From an uncultured Eubacterium sp. (GTDB taxonomy: Bacteria; Bacillota; Clostridia; Lachnospirales; Lachnospiraceae): a stretch of DNA of 45,319 nucleotides. Below, in pieces: positions 17,352 to 27,008 of the stretch; position 1 is the stretch's first letter; each line of letters begins with the position of its first letter. The notes below the pieces were generated by a model that saw only the letters and a list, made by a program, of their open reading frames with translations, was not told the DNA's origin and made no database searches. The DNA is taken from NCBI GenBank assembly GCA_945920185.1, contig CAMEJP010000001.1, positions 1-45,319 on the forward strand, read 5' to 3'. A program made the translations under genes and the position numbers.

Positions 17352-17373
17352 AACAGTTCTCCGTTTCTAAACT

Positions 17374-18441
17374 TCAGATGATAATGCCTCCGCCATACAC
17401 ATAATTTTCCTTGTAAAACACGACAGCCTGTCCGGGTGTAACCGCTCTTACCGGAGAATCAAAGTTACATTTTACCGTATCTTTATCTACCTTTTCTATG
17501 GTACATGGGCTTCCCTGATGGCTGTAACGTATCTTTGCCATAACCTTCTCCTTACCTACGAGGTCTTCAACTGCCATAAAATTCAGCCTGTTACAATACA
17601 TGGTATCCGTAAATGTTTCATCATTTTCTCCTATTACCACCTCGTTTGTATCGGGGCGTATGGCAAGTACAAACACAGGATGTCCCATAGACAGTCCCAA
17701 TCCCTTTCGCTGCCCTACCGTATAATGGGTTATGCCCTTATGTCTTCCGAGTACATTTCCCTTAAGGTCAACAAAATTTCCTTCTTCTATTCTTGCATCA
17801 GTATGTGCACTTATATATGAAGCATAATCATTGTCAGGAACAAAGCATATGTCCTGACTGTCAGGCTTATTTGCCACGGGCAGATTATTGTCTGCTGCTA
17901 TCTTTCTTATTTCATCTTTTGTATACTGTCCGATTGGCATAAGCGTATGGGCTAAATGCTCCTGCGTAAGATTAAACAGTGCGTATGTCTGATCCTTGCT
18001 TGACTGTGCAGTCTTAAACGTATATCTTCCGTTTGGCAGCCTCATTATATTTGCATAATGTCCCGTAGCCATATATTCGGCTCCTATTTCAAGGCTTCTT
18101 TTAAGGAGTGCCTCCCACTTTATCCGCCTATTACACACAATACACGGATTAGGTGTTCTTCCGCAAAGATACTCGCTTAAAAAGTTATCTATAACCTCTG
18201 CCTTAAATTCCTTTCTGAAATCCATCACATAATAAGGTATACCAAGCACATCCGCAACACGCCTTGCATCCTCAACGGCAGACAGTCCGCAGCATCCTCC
18301 GTTATCTATGCTGCAACTGTCTTCCTCCTGCCATATTTTCATGGTAACTCCGATTACATCATATCCCTGTTCTTTTAAAAGATATGCCGCTACGGACGAG
18401 TCCACTCCGCCGGACATACCCACAACTACTTTCTGTTTCAT
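17374..18441 (-). CDS. mnmA: tRNA-specific 2-thiouridylase MnmA
   Basis: MnmA thiolates C2 of wobble U34 in tRNA-Lys, tRNA-Glu and tRNA-Gln. The 355-residue protein has the ATP-binding PP-loop GMSGGVDSSVAAYLL, the first catalytic cysteine in TPNPCIVCNRRIKW, TGHYANI, the second catalytic cysteine in DSQDICFVPD, and C-terminal barrels (HYTVGQRKGLG, VKCNFDSPVRAVTPGQAVVFY). GAGG lies 5 nt before the ATG. It sits 35 bp after a cysteine desulfurase gene, its expected sulfur donor. Confidence 0.98.
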   Translation of the reverse strand: MKQKVVVGMSGGVDSSVAAYLLKEQGYDVIGVTMKIWQEEDSCSIDNGGCCGLSAVEDARRVADVLGIPYYVMDFRKEFKAEVIDNFLSEYLCGRTPNPCIVCNRRIKWEALLKRSLEIGAEYMATGHYANIMRLPNGRYTFKTAQSSKDQTYALFNLTQEHLAHTLMPIGQYTKDEIRKIAADNNLPVANKPDSQDICFVPDNDYASYISAHTDARIEEGNFVDLKGNVLGRHKGITHYTVGQRKGLGLSMGHPVFVLAIRPDTNEVVIGENDETFTDTMYCNRLNFMAVEDLVGKEKVMAKIRYSHQGSPCTIEKVDKDTVKCNFDSPVRAVTPGQAVVFYKENYVYGGGIII

Positions 18442-18476
18442 ATTACCTCACATTCCGAAACACTGTAAAATGTGTA

Positions 18477-19649
18477 TCATCTTCTTCTCATAAGGCTATT
18501 GTACATGGATGATTTGCTCCTGAGCTCGGCAACCACCTCTTTAATAGCCTCAACCGCCGTATCTATATCATTTTTTGTCGTATCTTCACTTATGGTCAGC
18601 CTCACAGCGCTGTATGCCATATCCTGCGGCACGCCTATTGCACTTAATACATATGAAGGATTTGTATCTCCCTGACTGCAGGCTGAACCTGATGATACGC
18701 TTATTCCCTTTAAATCAAGCAATATTACAAGGGATTCTCCTTCCACAAACTGGAAAGAAAAATTTGCATTTGACGGCAGACGGTTAGTCGGATGTCCGTT
18801 AAGCCTCACAAAAGGTACCTCTGACATAATTCTGCTGATGAGATAATTTCTAAGGTACAGTATTCTTCTGATACGTTCATTGTAGCCGTCTATGCTAAGC
18901 TTCGCAGCCTTTGCAAAGCCCACTATTCCCGGTACGTTTTCCGTTCCGGCGCGCGCTCCGTTTTCCTGCATACCGCCATAAATCATCGGTTTCATTTTAA
19001 CACGTTCACCCGCATATAGCAAGCCTACACCTTTTGGTCCGTGCAGTTTGTGGGCGCATGCGCTGAGCATATCTATATTCATTTCCCTGACATTTATGTG
19101 TATCTGAGCAAATGCCTGAACCGCATCTGTATGAAACAGAATGTCATTTGCCCTTGCTATCCTGCCTATACGTTCAATAGGTTCAATAGTGCCTATTTCA
19201 TTGTTGGCAGTCATCACGGATATAAGTATGGTGTCCTTTCTTATGGCTTTAATGAGTTCGTTGAGTTTAACAACACCCCACTCGTCTACATCTATTACGG
19301 ATATATCATAGCCCTTTTCCTTCATTGCCTCACACTTTCTCAGTATGGCATGATGCTCTATTCTGCTTATTATAATATGCTTTCCCTTTTTGTTGCAGGC
19401 TGCCAGTTCAATAGCCCAGTTGTCCGATTCACTTCCTCCGGAGGTGAAATATATATCTTCAGGTCTGGCATTTATCACATTTGCCAAAGTCTGTCTGCTC
19501 TCCGATACCGCCTGAGCTGCCGTGGTGCCATAGTTATGAATACTTGAAGGATTACCGAATTCCTTTGAATAGTAAGGCAGCATGGCATCTATAACCTCCT
19601 GCCTGACAGCCGTTGTGGCCGCATTGTCAAAATATATTCTCTCATTCAT
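18477..19649 (-). CDS. Cysteine desulfurase (NifS/IscS family)
   Basis: This PLP enzyme removes sulfur from cysteine and carries it as a persulfide. The 390-residue protein begins with YFDNAATTAVR, has the PLP-binding SGGSESDNWAIELA, TANNEIGTIEPI, DAVQAFAQ, the Schiff-base lysine in SACAHKLHGPKGVG, and the persulfide cysteine loop SSGSACSQGDTNPS. The loop is NifS/IscS-like. Adjacent mnmA suggests that tRNA thiolation is a main use; no iscU-like scaffold gene is nearby. The gene diverges from the flippase gene. Confidence 0.95.
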   Translation of the reverse strand: MNERIYFDNAATTAVRQEVIDAMLPYYSKEFGNPSSIHNYGTTAAQAVSESRQTLANVINARPEDIYFTSGGSESDNWAIELAACNKKGKHIIISRIEHHAILRKCEAMKEKGYDISVIDVDEWGVVKLNELIKAIRKDTILISVMTANNEIGTIEPIERIGRIARANDILFHTDAVQAFAQIHINVREMNIDMLSACAHKLHGPKGVGLLYAGERVKMKPMIYGGMQENGARAGTENVPGIVGFAKAAKLSIDGYNERIRRILYLRNYLISRIMSEVPFVRLNGHPTNRLPSNANFSFQFVEGESLVILLDLKGISVSSGSACSQGDTNPSYVLSAIGVPQDMAYSAVRLTISEDTTKNDIDTAVEAIKEVVAELRSKSSMYNSLMRRR

Positions 19650-19715
19650 TTTGCTATTGCCCCTTCTATTTTTTATTAAAATGCATAATATATATAAAAA
19701 GTCTTAGGAAAAACC

Positions 19716-21251
19716 TTGAAAAGCAATTATATCTCTAAAATCAACAAACATCCTCTGATAAAGGGTACCCTTCTTTTAACAGGTGCCGGAATCATTAACA
19801 GAATTTTAGGCTTTGTATACAGAATATTTGTGTCCAGATATATGGGGTCGGAAGGCATGGGCCTTTTTCAGCTTGTTATGCCGATATCAGCCATCAGTAT
19901 ATGCCTTTGCGTATCAGGCATAAAGACCATAATATCAAAACTTGTGGCTGAATATCATGCCAAAAATGATATGCGTACTTCCCATAGCCTTATGACTGCA
20001 AGTCTTTCCTATACATTATTTCTCTCGATTTTTATATCTGTTATAATATATGCAGCCGCTCCCTTTATTTCCACAAAAATACTGGGTGACTTACAGTGTA
20101 TAAAACTCATTAAAATTCTCTCTTTTTTCATACCCTTATCATGCGTTCATATACTGTTTGAAGCTTATTTTATAGGCACATCTGACACAAAAATCTGTGC
20201 TGTTTCCGGGCTGGTTGAACAGATTGCAAAGATGGCATTTGTATTCTCATTATGCAAAGTATGGCTTGCAAAGGGTATGGTGCTTAAGCCGGAAATTATG
20301 ACAGCCGGTCTCATAGCAGGTGAAACTGTGTCCATTTTATACTCCGTTGCAATGATAAAACGAATCAAAAGGCATCACGAAAAATCAGTTTTGAAAATTA
20401 TGCACACAGAATTAAAAAAGCTTTTAACCCTGTCATTGCCGCTAACCGCTTCGCGAATGCTTATGAGCATTTTCCAAAGCGTCGAGATTGTTCTGATTCC
20501 CATTATGCTTCGTGCAAACGGCTACAGCAATGCCGAGGCACTAAGTATGCTTGGCGTGCTTACGGGTATGGCACTTCCGATTATACTTTTCCCAGCTTCC
20601 CTTATTTCCTCTTACGCCACTATGCTGCTTCCTAAAATTTCAACCTATGCCGCTGACAAAAACAAAGAAGAAATGTCCTATATCATAAACAGCACCGTAA
20701 GATTTTGCCTTATATTAGGCGTATTCTGTCTGTTTGGTTTTCTCCTTTACGGAGCAAATATAGGTGCCGTACTTTTTTCCTCACCGCTTGTGGCACCATA
20801 TATAAAAACCCTCGCATTTTTATGCCCTTTTATGTACATATCCATAACCTTCGGAAGCATATTAAACGGCTTATGTCTTACGCGCTCCTATCTGATTCAC
20901 AGTATCATAAGCCTGTCTATACGCATAACAGGCGTAATATTCTTCTTAAAAATATATGGCATACAAAGCTATCTGGCAGCACTGCTTTTAAGTGAGCTTA
21001 CGCTTTCACTTCTTCATTTTATCAAAATAAAATCGGTCACAAAGGTAAACATTCCTCTTGGAAGTTACATAATTGAAACAGTCTTTGCGGCACTTATATC
21101 CTTTGGATGTTCGTACCTTGTATATGACATCGTAAAAAAAGCCACCGGTCTTAACTTTGTAAGTCTTGTGACCGGTGGAGGTATAGCTGGTGTTATTTAC
21201 TTTTTCCTTCTTACCATTCGTAAGGAGTGTTCTGATAAACATAATAATTGA
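19716..21251 (+). CDS. Polysaccharide flippase, SpoVB/MurJ-like (MOP superfamily)
   Basis: The 511-residue protein has about 14 hydrophobic segments and the N-terminal family pattern [35 protein letters not shown], as in SpoVB and related lipid-linked oligosaccharide flippases of Firmicutes. SpoVB acts in spore cortex formation and relatives flip cell-wall precursors; which applies here cannot be decided. The start is TTG (19716) with AGGA 6 nt upstream. Its last 41 bp overlap the end of metA on the opposite strand. Confidence 0.88.
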   Translation: MKSNYISKINKHPLIKGTLLLTGAGIINRILGFVYRIFVSRYMGSEGMGLFQLVMPISAISICLCVSGIKTIISKLVAEYHAKNDMRTSHSLMTASLSYTLFLSIFISVIIYAAAPFISTKILGDLQCIKLIKILSFFIPLSCVHILFEAYFIGTSDTKICAVSGLVEQIAKMAFVFSLCKVWLAKGMVLKPEIMTAGLIAGETVSILYSVAMIKRIKRHHEKSVLKIMHTELKKLLTLSLPLTASRMLMSIFQSVEIVLIPIMLRANGYSNAEALSMLGVLTGMALPIILFPASLISSYATMLLPKISTYAADKNKEEMSYIINSTVRFCLILGVFCLFGFLLYGANIGAVLFSSPLVAPYIKTLAFLCPFMYISITFGSILNGLCLTRSYLIHSIISLSIRITGVIFFLKIYGIQSYLAALLLSELTLSLLHFIKIKSVTKVNIPLGSYIIETVFAALISFGCSYLVYDIVKKATGLNFVSLVTGGGIAGVIYFFLLTIRKECSDKHNN

Positions 21252-22116
21252 GCCAGTTGGTGTAAAAACTGTTGGCATGACAGCGCCATGAAAGTACAGG
21301 TCTTTGCGAAGGGTCGTCATTAGGATAATAATTTTTGGGAATATCTATGTCGAGTCCCTTTGCAAGGTCTCTCTTGTACTCTTTGTCAAGAGTTATTCTG
21401 TCATATTCCGGATGTCCTGTAACAAATATTCTCTTGCCTTCTTCGGCAAGTATAAGAAAAACGCCTGCCTCATCTGACTCAGCCAGAATAGTAAGCTTGT
21501 CATTTTTCATTATATCTTCTTTTGTTATAGTGGTATGTCTTGAATGCGGTGCAAGAAACACATCATCAAAGCCTCTTACAAGCGGAACTTTCCTGTCAAG
21601 CACCTTATGTTCAAATATGCCGAACACCTTGCTGCTAAGAAGCGACTTTTGTATTCCGTAGTGATAGTATAGTCCTGCCTGAGCACCCCAACAGATATGA
21701 AGCGTTGAGGTTACATGCTTATCAGACCATTCCATAATGGTCTTAAGCTCTTCCCAGTACGTTACTTCCTCAAAATTTATCTGCTCAACAGGAGCACCTG
21801 TTATAATCATTCCGTCATATTTGTTGTCCTTTATGTCCGTAAAAGTCAGATAAAACTGATTAAGATGAGTGGCAGAAGTATTCTTGGATATATGTGTTTC
21901 AAGCTGTAAAAACGTTATATCTATCTGCAAAGGCGTGTTTGACAGTGAACGCAACAGCGCAACCTCAGTATCCTCCTTCAAAGGCATCAGATTAAGTATA
22001 AGTATCTTAAGAGGTCTTATATCCTGTGACACAGCCCTCTTTTCATCCATTATAAATATATTTTCAGCCTCAAGTATGCACTTGGCAGGCAAATCATTTT
22101 GTATTCTTATAGGCAT
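21211..22116 (-). CDS. metAA: Homoserine O-acetyltransferase (MetA family)
   Basis: MetA activates homoserine in methionine synthesis. The 301-residue protein starts [11 protein letters not shown] like its family and has the nucleophile Cys142 in [14 protein letters not shown]-like [14 protein letters not shown], and the His/Glu pair of GHPEYDR. Residue 111 in [11 protein letters not shown] is Glu; family studies tie Glu at this position to acetyl-CoA and Gly to succinyl-CoA, so the product should be O-acetylhomoserine. The chosen start gives exactly this numbering; a longer frame exists upstream. metY in this window uses that product. Confidence 0.95.
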   Translation of the reverse strand: MPIRIQNDLPAKCILEAENIFIMDEKRAVSQDIRPLKILILNLMPLKEDTEVALLRSLSNTPLQIDITFLQLETHISKNTSATHLNQFYLTFTDIKDNKYDGMIITGAPVEQINFEEVTYWEELKTIMEWSDKHVTSTLHICWGAQAGLYYHYGIQKSLLSSKVFGIFEHKVLDRKVPLVRGFDDVFLAPHSRHTTITKEDIMKNDKLTILAESDEAGVFLILAEEGKRIFVTGHPEYDRITLDKEYKRDLAKGLDIDIPKNYYPNDDPSQRPVLSWRCHANSFYTNWLNYYVYQNTPYEW

Positions 22117-22189
22117 AAACCACCATCTCCGTTCCGAAGTTCTAAAGTCCCCCTGCACACATCAGGGCAATACTCTGATAACAAGTAAC

Positions 22190-22218
22190 AGTGTAGCATT
22201 ATTCTGTCCTAAAATCAA
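22190..22218 (-). promoter_or_regulatory. Sigma-A promoter of metA
   Basis: TTGATT (22213-22218) and TACACT (22190-22195) on the minus strand are 17 bp apart. The leader contains a small hairpin (CCCTG/CAGGG near 22150-22166) but no recognisable S-box or T-box. Confidence 0.65.
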
Positions 22219-22284
22219 TATGCTTATTTATGGCAATATGTCAGTTTAACCGGTCATACATCTGAGTAACAATATTTAATAAGC

Positions 22285-24249
22285 CTAAGGCAGCATCTTT
22301 AAAAATTCTTCCTCGGAAATTATAGGCACGCCCAGCTTTTGTGCCGTCTTATTCTTTGACGAAGTACTGTTCACGTCATTATTTATCAGATAACTTGTGT
22401 TGCCTGTGACACTTCCGGTCACTTTTCCTCCATAGCTTTCAATCTTATCCTTGAGTTCGTTCCTGTTGGCAAAATGCTCTACCGCTCCGGTTATGACAAA
22501 TACCTTTCCTTCAAGTATATTTTCATTCTCGCTTATTTCATTTACAATATTTATCTCAGAGAGCAAATCATCAAGAATTTTGTTATTTCTTTCGTCTTCA
22601 AAAAACTTTACGAAAGAGCCGGCTATGACATCTCCTATTCCTTCAATATCCGAAAGACCCGATACGTCAGTGCGTCTAAGGCTGTCAAGACTGTAATCGT
22701 AAGCCTTGCATATCATTTTAGCATTGGTAAGTCCCACATTCGGTATGCCAAGACTGTATATAAGCTGCGGGAGATTTACTGTTCTTGCTTTATCCGCCGC
22801 ACTTATAAGATTGTCATAGGACTTTTTTCCAAATCCTTCAAGTCCCACTATCTCATTCTCGTACCTGTTCAGCTTATAAATATCGGCATATTCCTTTATG
22901 AAGCCGTGTGCGACAAACTTTTCAAGAGTATTTTCCGACAATCCGTCTATATTCATGGCATCCCTGCTGACAAAATGCGACAGGCTCTTTATATGCTTTG
23001 CCATACACTGTGCGTTGTCGCAGAACAGGGTTTTGGTACCGTTATCATTCCTTACGACGGTAGGTTCTCCGCATGCAGGACAGACCTTTGGCACATCAAG
23101 TCTTCCGCTTCTGGTCTTATTATCTGCAATTTGCGGTATAATCATATTCGCCTTATACACGCTTATGGTATCGCCTATTCCAAGTTCAAGACTTTCCATA
23201 ATGCTCAGATTGTGAACACTGGCACGGCTTACCGTAGTTCCTTCAAGCTCTACGGGCGAAAATATGGCAACAGGGTTTATAAGTCCCGTTCTTGACGGGC
23301 TCCACTCTATTTCCAGAAGTGTTGTATCCGCCACCTCGTCAGCCCACTTAAACGCAATGGAATCTTTCGGAAACTTTGCGGTTCTTCCCAAAGACCTTCC
23401 ATACTCTATGTCATCATACAAAAGCACCAGACCATCTGACGGAAAATCATAAGACTCTATCCTTTGGGCAAAATCTTTCACTGCCTCTTCCATATTCTGT
23501 GCCGTCACCACGGTATACTCAACCGTCCTGAAGCCTTGCGACATAAGCCACTTTAATTGTTCTTCTCTGGAATTTTTAAAGTCCACATCCGGAGCAGACA
23601 CCAGCGAAAATGCAAAGAAATTCACATTTCTTTTTGCAGTTATCTCATTGTTCAGCTGCCTTACCGAACCCGAACAAAGATTTCTCGGATTCTTATATTT
23701 TTCATCGGCATCCGTGATACCTTCATTAATCTTTTCAAAATCGGCATAGCTTATGACAGCTTCTCCACGTATGATAAGCGTACCCTTATAAGGTATAACC
23801 AGAGGCAGATTTTTAAATGTCTTTGCGTTATTAGTAATGACCTCGCCCACCTCTCCGTTTCCTCTTGTCACGGCTTTCTTAAGCGTGCCGTTCTCATAGG
23901 TAAGAACTATGGTAAGTCCGTCCATCTTCCACGAAAGAAGTGCCTTATGGTTTCCCGCAAAAGCTTCCAAAGCCGCTACTTCCTTTGTCTTATCAAGACT
24001 CAGCATAGGCTGCTCATGCCTTTCTTTCGGGAGTTCACTCAGAACCTCATATCCCACACGAACGGTCGGACTATCTGCATTAACTATTCCTGTTTTCTTT
24101 TCAAGAGATGCCAGTTCATCATAAAGAGCGTCATACTCATAGTTACTCATAATTTCCTTATCGGTGCTGTAATAAGCTCTCGCTGCTTCATTCAATATGT
24201 CCGTCAGTTCCCTCATACGGGCAAGCTGTCTGTCTTTCTCCGTTTTCAC
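22285..24249 (-). CDS. ligA: NAD-dependent DNA ligase, divergent form
   Basis: LigA seals nicks in DNA with NAD. The 654-residue protein has the Ia domain (YYSTDKEIMSNYEYDALYDEL), the adenylated lysine in SWKMDGLTI, TRGNGEVGEVITNNAKT, RGEAVISY, NPRNLCSGSVRQLN, the second core lysine region SIAFKWADE, an OB fold (SRTGLINPVAIFSPVELEGT), a zinc finger (CPACG, CDNAQC), helix-hairpin-helix repeats and a C-terminal BRCT domain. The usual motif DGVVIKVN is DGLVLLYDD, so a lysine conserved in E. coli LigA (K290) is missing. The start is GTG (24247-24249), 8 nt after AAGGAGG; the longer frame contains that Shine-Dalgarno sequence. Confidence 0.92.
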   Translation of the reverse strand: MKTEKDRQLARMRELTDILNEAARAYYSTDKEIMSNYEYDALYDELASLEKKTGIVNADSPTVRVGYEVLSELPKERHEQPMLSLDKTKEVAALEAFAGNHKALLSWKMDGLTIVLTYENGTLKKAVTRGNGEVGEVITNNAKTFKNLPLVIPYKGTLIIRGEAVISYADFEKINEGITDADEKYKNPRNLCSGSVRQLNNEITAKRNVNFFAFSLVSAPDVDFKNSREEQLKWLMSQGFRTVEYTVVTAQNMEEAVKDFAQRIESYDFPSDGLVLLYDDIEYGRSLGRTAKFPKDSIAFKWADEVADTTLLEIEWSPSRTGLINPVAIFSPVELEGTTVSRASVHNLSIMESLELGIGDTISVYKANMIIPQIADNKTRSGRLDVPKVCPACGEPTVVRNDNGTKTLFCDNAQCMAKHIKSLSHFVSRDAMNIDGLSENTLEKFVAHGFIKEYADIYKLNRYENEIVGLEGFGKKSYDNLISAADKARTVNLPQLIYSLGIPNVGLTNAKMICKAYDYSLDSLRRTDVSGLSDIEGIGDVIAGSFVKFFEDERNNKILDDLLSEINIVNEISENENILEGKVFVITGAVEHFANRNELKDKIESYGGKVTGSVTGNTSYLINNDVNSTSSKNKTAQKLGVPIISEEEFLKMLP

Positions 24250-24307
24250 CAAAAGTTCCTCCTTCAATGCCGCTTTTTATAAATATTTTCTGCCGTTTTA
24301 CGCCATA

Positions 24308-25006
24308 TCACATTCCAAGCTGTCTCAAAAGCTCTGCAAGTTCTTCCTTCTCCACACGCCTGTAAGTTCCCACGGCAAGTCCGCCAAGCTTTATATTCAT
24401 AATTCTTATCCTTTTTAACTTAACCACACTGTAGCCGAAATATCCGCACATACGTCGTATCTGCCTGTTAAGTCCCTGCATAAGAACTATGTGGAAGGTT
24501 CTTTCATCTGTTTTCCATATTCTGCACTTTCTTGTGACTTTTCCAAGTATGGGAACGCCTTTAGCCATACCGTCAATAAATTCCTGCGTTACAGGCTTAT
24601 TTACAGTAACCACATACTCTTTTTCATGGTCATTTGACACTTTTAATATCCGATTTGTCATTTCACCGTCATTTGTCAGAAGAATAAGACCCTGTGAATC
24701 CTTATCAAGTCTGCCCACAGGGTATATTCTCTCACCGTAATTTATATAATCCACTATATTGTCTTTATCTTCGCTGCTTGCGGTACATGTAACTCCCACA
24801 GGCTTGTTGAAAGCAAGCACTACCCTGTCGGTCTTAGGGCAGACCACTTCTCCGCAAAATATCACCACATTGCCTTCAGTGACCTTAGAGCCTTTTGTAG
24901 CCGTTATGCCGTCGATAAGCACTTTACCCTCGTCTATGTAGGTGTCTGCCGCTCGTCTTGAGCACACACCTGCTTCACTCAAATACCTGTTAATCCTGAC
25001 TTCCAT
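24308..25006 (-). CDS. rluF: 23S rRNA/tRNA pseudouridine synthase, RluF/RsuA family
   Basis: The 232-residue protein has an N-terminal S4 RNA-binding domain (INRYLSEAGVCSRRAADTYI) and a pseudouridine synthase domain with the catalytic Asp in YPVGRLDKDSQGLILLTNDG and the C-terminal MQGLNRQIRRMCGYFGYSV. Overall form resembles RluF, which modifies 23S rRNA U2604 and in some species tRNA-Tyr, but RsuA, RluB and RluF are hard to separate by eye. The ATG at 25004-25006 has GAGGA 5 nt upstream. It diverges from tRNA-Arg and is followed by ligA after 58 bp. Confidence 0.88.
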   Translation of the reverse strand: MEVRINRYLSEAGVCSRRAADTYIDEGKVLIDGITATKGSKVTEGNVVIFCGEVVCPKTDRVVLAFNKPVGVTCTASSEDKDNIVDYINYGERIYPVGRLDKDSQGLILLTNDGEMTNRILKVSNDHEKEYVVTVNKPVTQEFIDGMAKGVPILGKVTRKCRIWKTDERTFHIVLMQGLNRQIRRMCGYFGYSVVKLKRIRIMNIKLGGLAVGTYRRVEKEELAELLRQLGM

Positions 25007-25103
25007 AATAATCCTCATTCATTCTAAAACACAAACGCATTGTCTTACGTTGTCATCTTAGAGTATTTTATCAAATTTGTGGTATGTAATCAAGGTATTT
25101 TGC

Positions 25104-25132
25104 TTGCTAATAACGTCAAAATGTTGTATTAT
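25104..25132 (+). promoter_or_regulatory. Sigma-A promoter of tRNA-Arg
   Basis: TTGCTA (25104-25109), 17 bp, TATTAT (25127-25132). Transcription would begin within a few bases of the mature tRNA 5' end. Confidence 0.6.
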
Positions 25133-25140
25133 ACTGATAT

Positions 25141-25214
25141 GCACCTGTAGCTCAGTGGATAGAGCACCGGTTTCCGGAGCCGGGTTAGCGGAAGTTCGAC
25201 TCTTCTCAGGTGCA
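25141..25214 (+). tRNA. tRNA-Arg, anticodon CCG
   Basis: A complete cloverleaf: acceptor GCACCTG (25141-25147) pairs with CAGGTGC (25207-25213), discriminator A25214, D-arm GCTCAGTGGATAGAGC, anticodon stem CCGGT/GCCGG with loop TTCCGGA (anticodon CCG, reading CGG), and T-arm GGAAGTTCGACTCTTC. CCA is not encoded. It stands alone, just 3 bp before the end of the convergent DUF5688 gene. Confidence 0.97.
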
Positions 25215-25217
25215 TTT

Positions 25218-26135
25218 TTATATTATGCGGTTTGAAGCATAATCATATTCGTATACATTTTCAGAAAGAACCTCTGACGGATGAACCTCAGTTGAATTTA
25301 TCTCATTTACCATAAGACTCAGGTCCTCTTTTTTATATTCTTCCTCCTTCGGAATGATGATCACCTCATGAATACTTGACGGCAGGATATAAAGATTCCT
25401 TTCCATTTTTTTTGCAAATTCATAAAGAATGTCCGTGTAAAGAACACTTACTGCTCCAAGGTTTTTCCTGTCATTCGTAAGCACATACATATCTATTCCG
25501 CAGCCCATATTAAGCATCTCAACCGTCTCTTCATATATCTGTCTGTTGCTTCCCGCCTGTTCAAAAAGAATATCCTTTATAATATCATCCATTCGTCTTA
25601 TGGAAGCACCTAATACGCGTCTCGTATTCTCATACGCCAGCCTATATATATCTTCCTCCGTAACGCCCCATCTCTCCATATGATTGGTATAGATAAGACT
25701 TGTTATACTGCCATCCTCAAACTCATCAAAAAGTATATAATATACTATCTCAAGGTCAAGTATCGGTCTGTGCACAAGCCTGGAAAGCAGCTTAGTGTTC
25801 TTTTTTGAATTGACAAGCTTGAACATTATCCTGCCTTTCACGGCTTCAAAATCATAGATATCGGACGGTTTAATGTCTATCCGGTCCTTATTCTGCTCGT
25901 AAGCCAGCATAATCTCCATGACAATACTGTCAATATCCTTTCCTTCCCTGTACTCTTCATAGTAATAGTCCAGATATATGGTAGGTGAAATGTAATCATC
26001 CTTATCCAGTATCACTATGCCGTCATACTCCATATCATTATTCTTGATGATATGAGTCAGCTCTACTTTCTTCTCCTTTCCTGCTATTCTCTTTGTCTGC
26101 TTTTTAATATAGTCTACAAATTCCTTGTACTCCAT
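25218..26135 (-). CDS. DUF5688 family protein
   Basis: The 305-residue protein is soluble, acidic and without signal peptide. The pattern FVDYIKKQTKRIAGKEKKVE, then GIVILDKDDYISPTIYLDYYYEEYREG, YDFEAVKGRIMFKLVN and NLYILPSSIHEVIIIPKEE matches the family I know as DUF5688, abundant in Lachnospiraceae, often in several copies per genome, with no known function. AAGGAGG lies upstream of the ATG, and a near-ideal promoter is 115 bp upstream, so it is a single-gene unit probably well expressed. Confidence 0.85.
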   Translation of the reverse strand: MEYKEFVDYIKKQTKRIAGKEKKVELTHIIKNNDMEYDGIVILDKDDYISPTIYLDYYYEEYREGKDIDSIVMEIMLAYEQNKDRIDIKPSDIYDFEAVKGRIMFKLVNSKKNTKLLSRLVHRPILDLEIVYYILFDEFEDGSITSLIYTNHMERWGVTEEDIYRLAYENTRRVLGASIRRMDDIIKDILFEQAGSNRQIYEETVEMLNMGCGIDMYVLTNDRKNLGAVSVLYTDILYEFAKKMERNLYILPSSIHEVIIIPKEEEYKKEDLSLMVNEINSTEVHPSEVLSENVYEYDYASNRII

Positions 26136-26248
26136 ATATTAATTCGCCTCCTTCAAAAAAATTTTTAAAAAATATGTCCCTTTTTTTCTGTTTAGGGAGT
26201 TATATAGTTGAAAGAGGTCTTTTATAGTCATATTTTTATCTTATGTAA

Positions 26249-26277
26249 ATTATATGTGATATTGAAAATAAAGTCAA
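26249..26277 (-). promoter_or_regulatory. Sigma-A promoter of the DUF5688 gene
   Basis: TTGACT (26272-26277) and TATAAT (26249-26254) on the minus strand are 17 bp apart. An A/T-rich leader of about 105 nt follows, with no recognised riboswitch. The remainder of 26136-26417 holds only this leader and the efp terminator. Confidence 0.75.
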
Positions 26278-26343
26278 GAACTTTTTAAAAGTATTTTTAC
26301 TTATTTGCAGATAAGCATATTTATATGGTCTTATTCATTTTCA

Positions 26344-26382
26344 CAAAAATAAGCTGCCGCACCAAATCCGGTGTGACAGCTT
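26344..26382 (-). terminator. Terminator of efp
   Basis: In the minus-strand RNA a 13-position stem with one mismatch (26351-26382) is followed by AUUUUUG. It lies 36 bp after the efp stop codon. Confidence 0.85.
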
Positions 26383-26417
26383 GTCTTTGAAAATATTTAT
26401 ATCTGGCTGCTATACGA

Positions 26418-26975
26418 CTATGCTCTTGAAAGATACTCGCCTGTTCTTGTATCAATCTTAATCTTCTCGCCCTGCTCTACAAACAGAGGAACCATAACCT
26501 TAGCACCTGTCTCAACGATGGCTGGCTTTGTAGCGCCTGTTGCAGTATTGCCCTTGATGCCCGGCTCAGACTCAGTGATGACAAGTTCAACAAACAAAGG
26601 TGGCTCGATTGCAAACACGCTTCCGCCGTGTGAAAGAAGCTTTACGTTCTCGTTCTCCTTAACAAACTGTAATGCATCTCCTACTGTATCAGAATCAAGA
26701 GAAATCTGCTCGTATGTATTAACATCCATAAAGTTGTACATATCGCCTTCTCTGTAAAGATACTGATACTCAGACTTGTCGATGTGTGCCTGTGGCATCT
26801 TCTCAGTAGGTCTGAATGTTGTCTCCACAACGCCGCCGTTCTTAATATTCTTTAACTTTGTTCTAACAAACGGAGAACCCTTTCCAGGCTTTACGTGCTG
26901 GAACTCTATAACCTGATAAACCTGTCCGTCCATTTCGATTGTCAAACCGTTTCTAAAATCACTTGCTTGTACCAT
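26418..26975 (-). CDS. efp: Translation elongation factor P
   Basis: EF-P binds between the P and E sites and relieves stalling on consecutive prolines. The 185-residue protein has the KOW-like N-domain with the tip loop VKPGKGSPF (Lys32, the residue modified in Bacillus EF-P), and two OB domains ending in the signature [31 protein letters not shown]. No EpmA/EpmB-type gene is present here. It has its own promoter and terminator. Confidence 0.98.
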   Translation of the reverse strand: MVQASDFRNGLTIEMDGQVYQVIEFQHVKPGKGSPFVRTKLKNIKNGGVVETTFRPTEKMPQAHIDKSEYQYLYREGDMYNFMDVNTYEQISLDSDTVGDALQFVKENENVKLLSHGGSVFAIEPPLFVELVITESEPGIKGNTATGATKPAIVETGAKVMVPLFVEQGEKIKIDTRTGEYLSRA

Positions 26976-27008
26976 ACGTGGTATACCTCCTAAACGTTAT
27001 CTCTTAAT

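Noticed and set aside
22117-22190. S-box or T-box riboswitch before metA
   Set aside because: The leader is short and lacks the conserved motifs of both; only a small hairpin is present.
22474-24282. Long plus-strand frames opposite ligA
   Set aside because: Shadow frames of a conserved gene, with Cys/Tyr/His-rich composition untypical of real proteins.
25141-25214. Integration site of a mobile element at tRNA-Arg
   Set aside because: No integrase, no direct repeat of the tRNA 3' end, and housekeeping genes on both sides.
25255-25275. CodY box resembling ATTTTCAGAAAGA
   Set aside because: It lies inside the DUF5688 coding region, has several mismatches and is not at a promoter.
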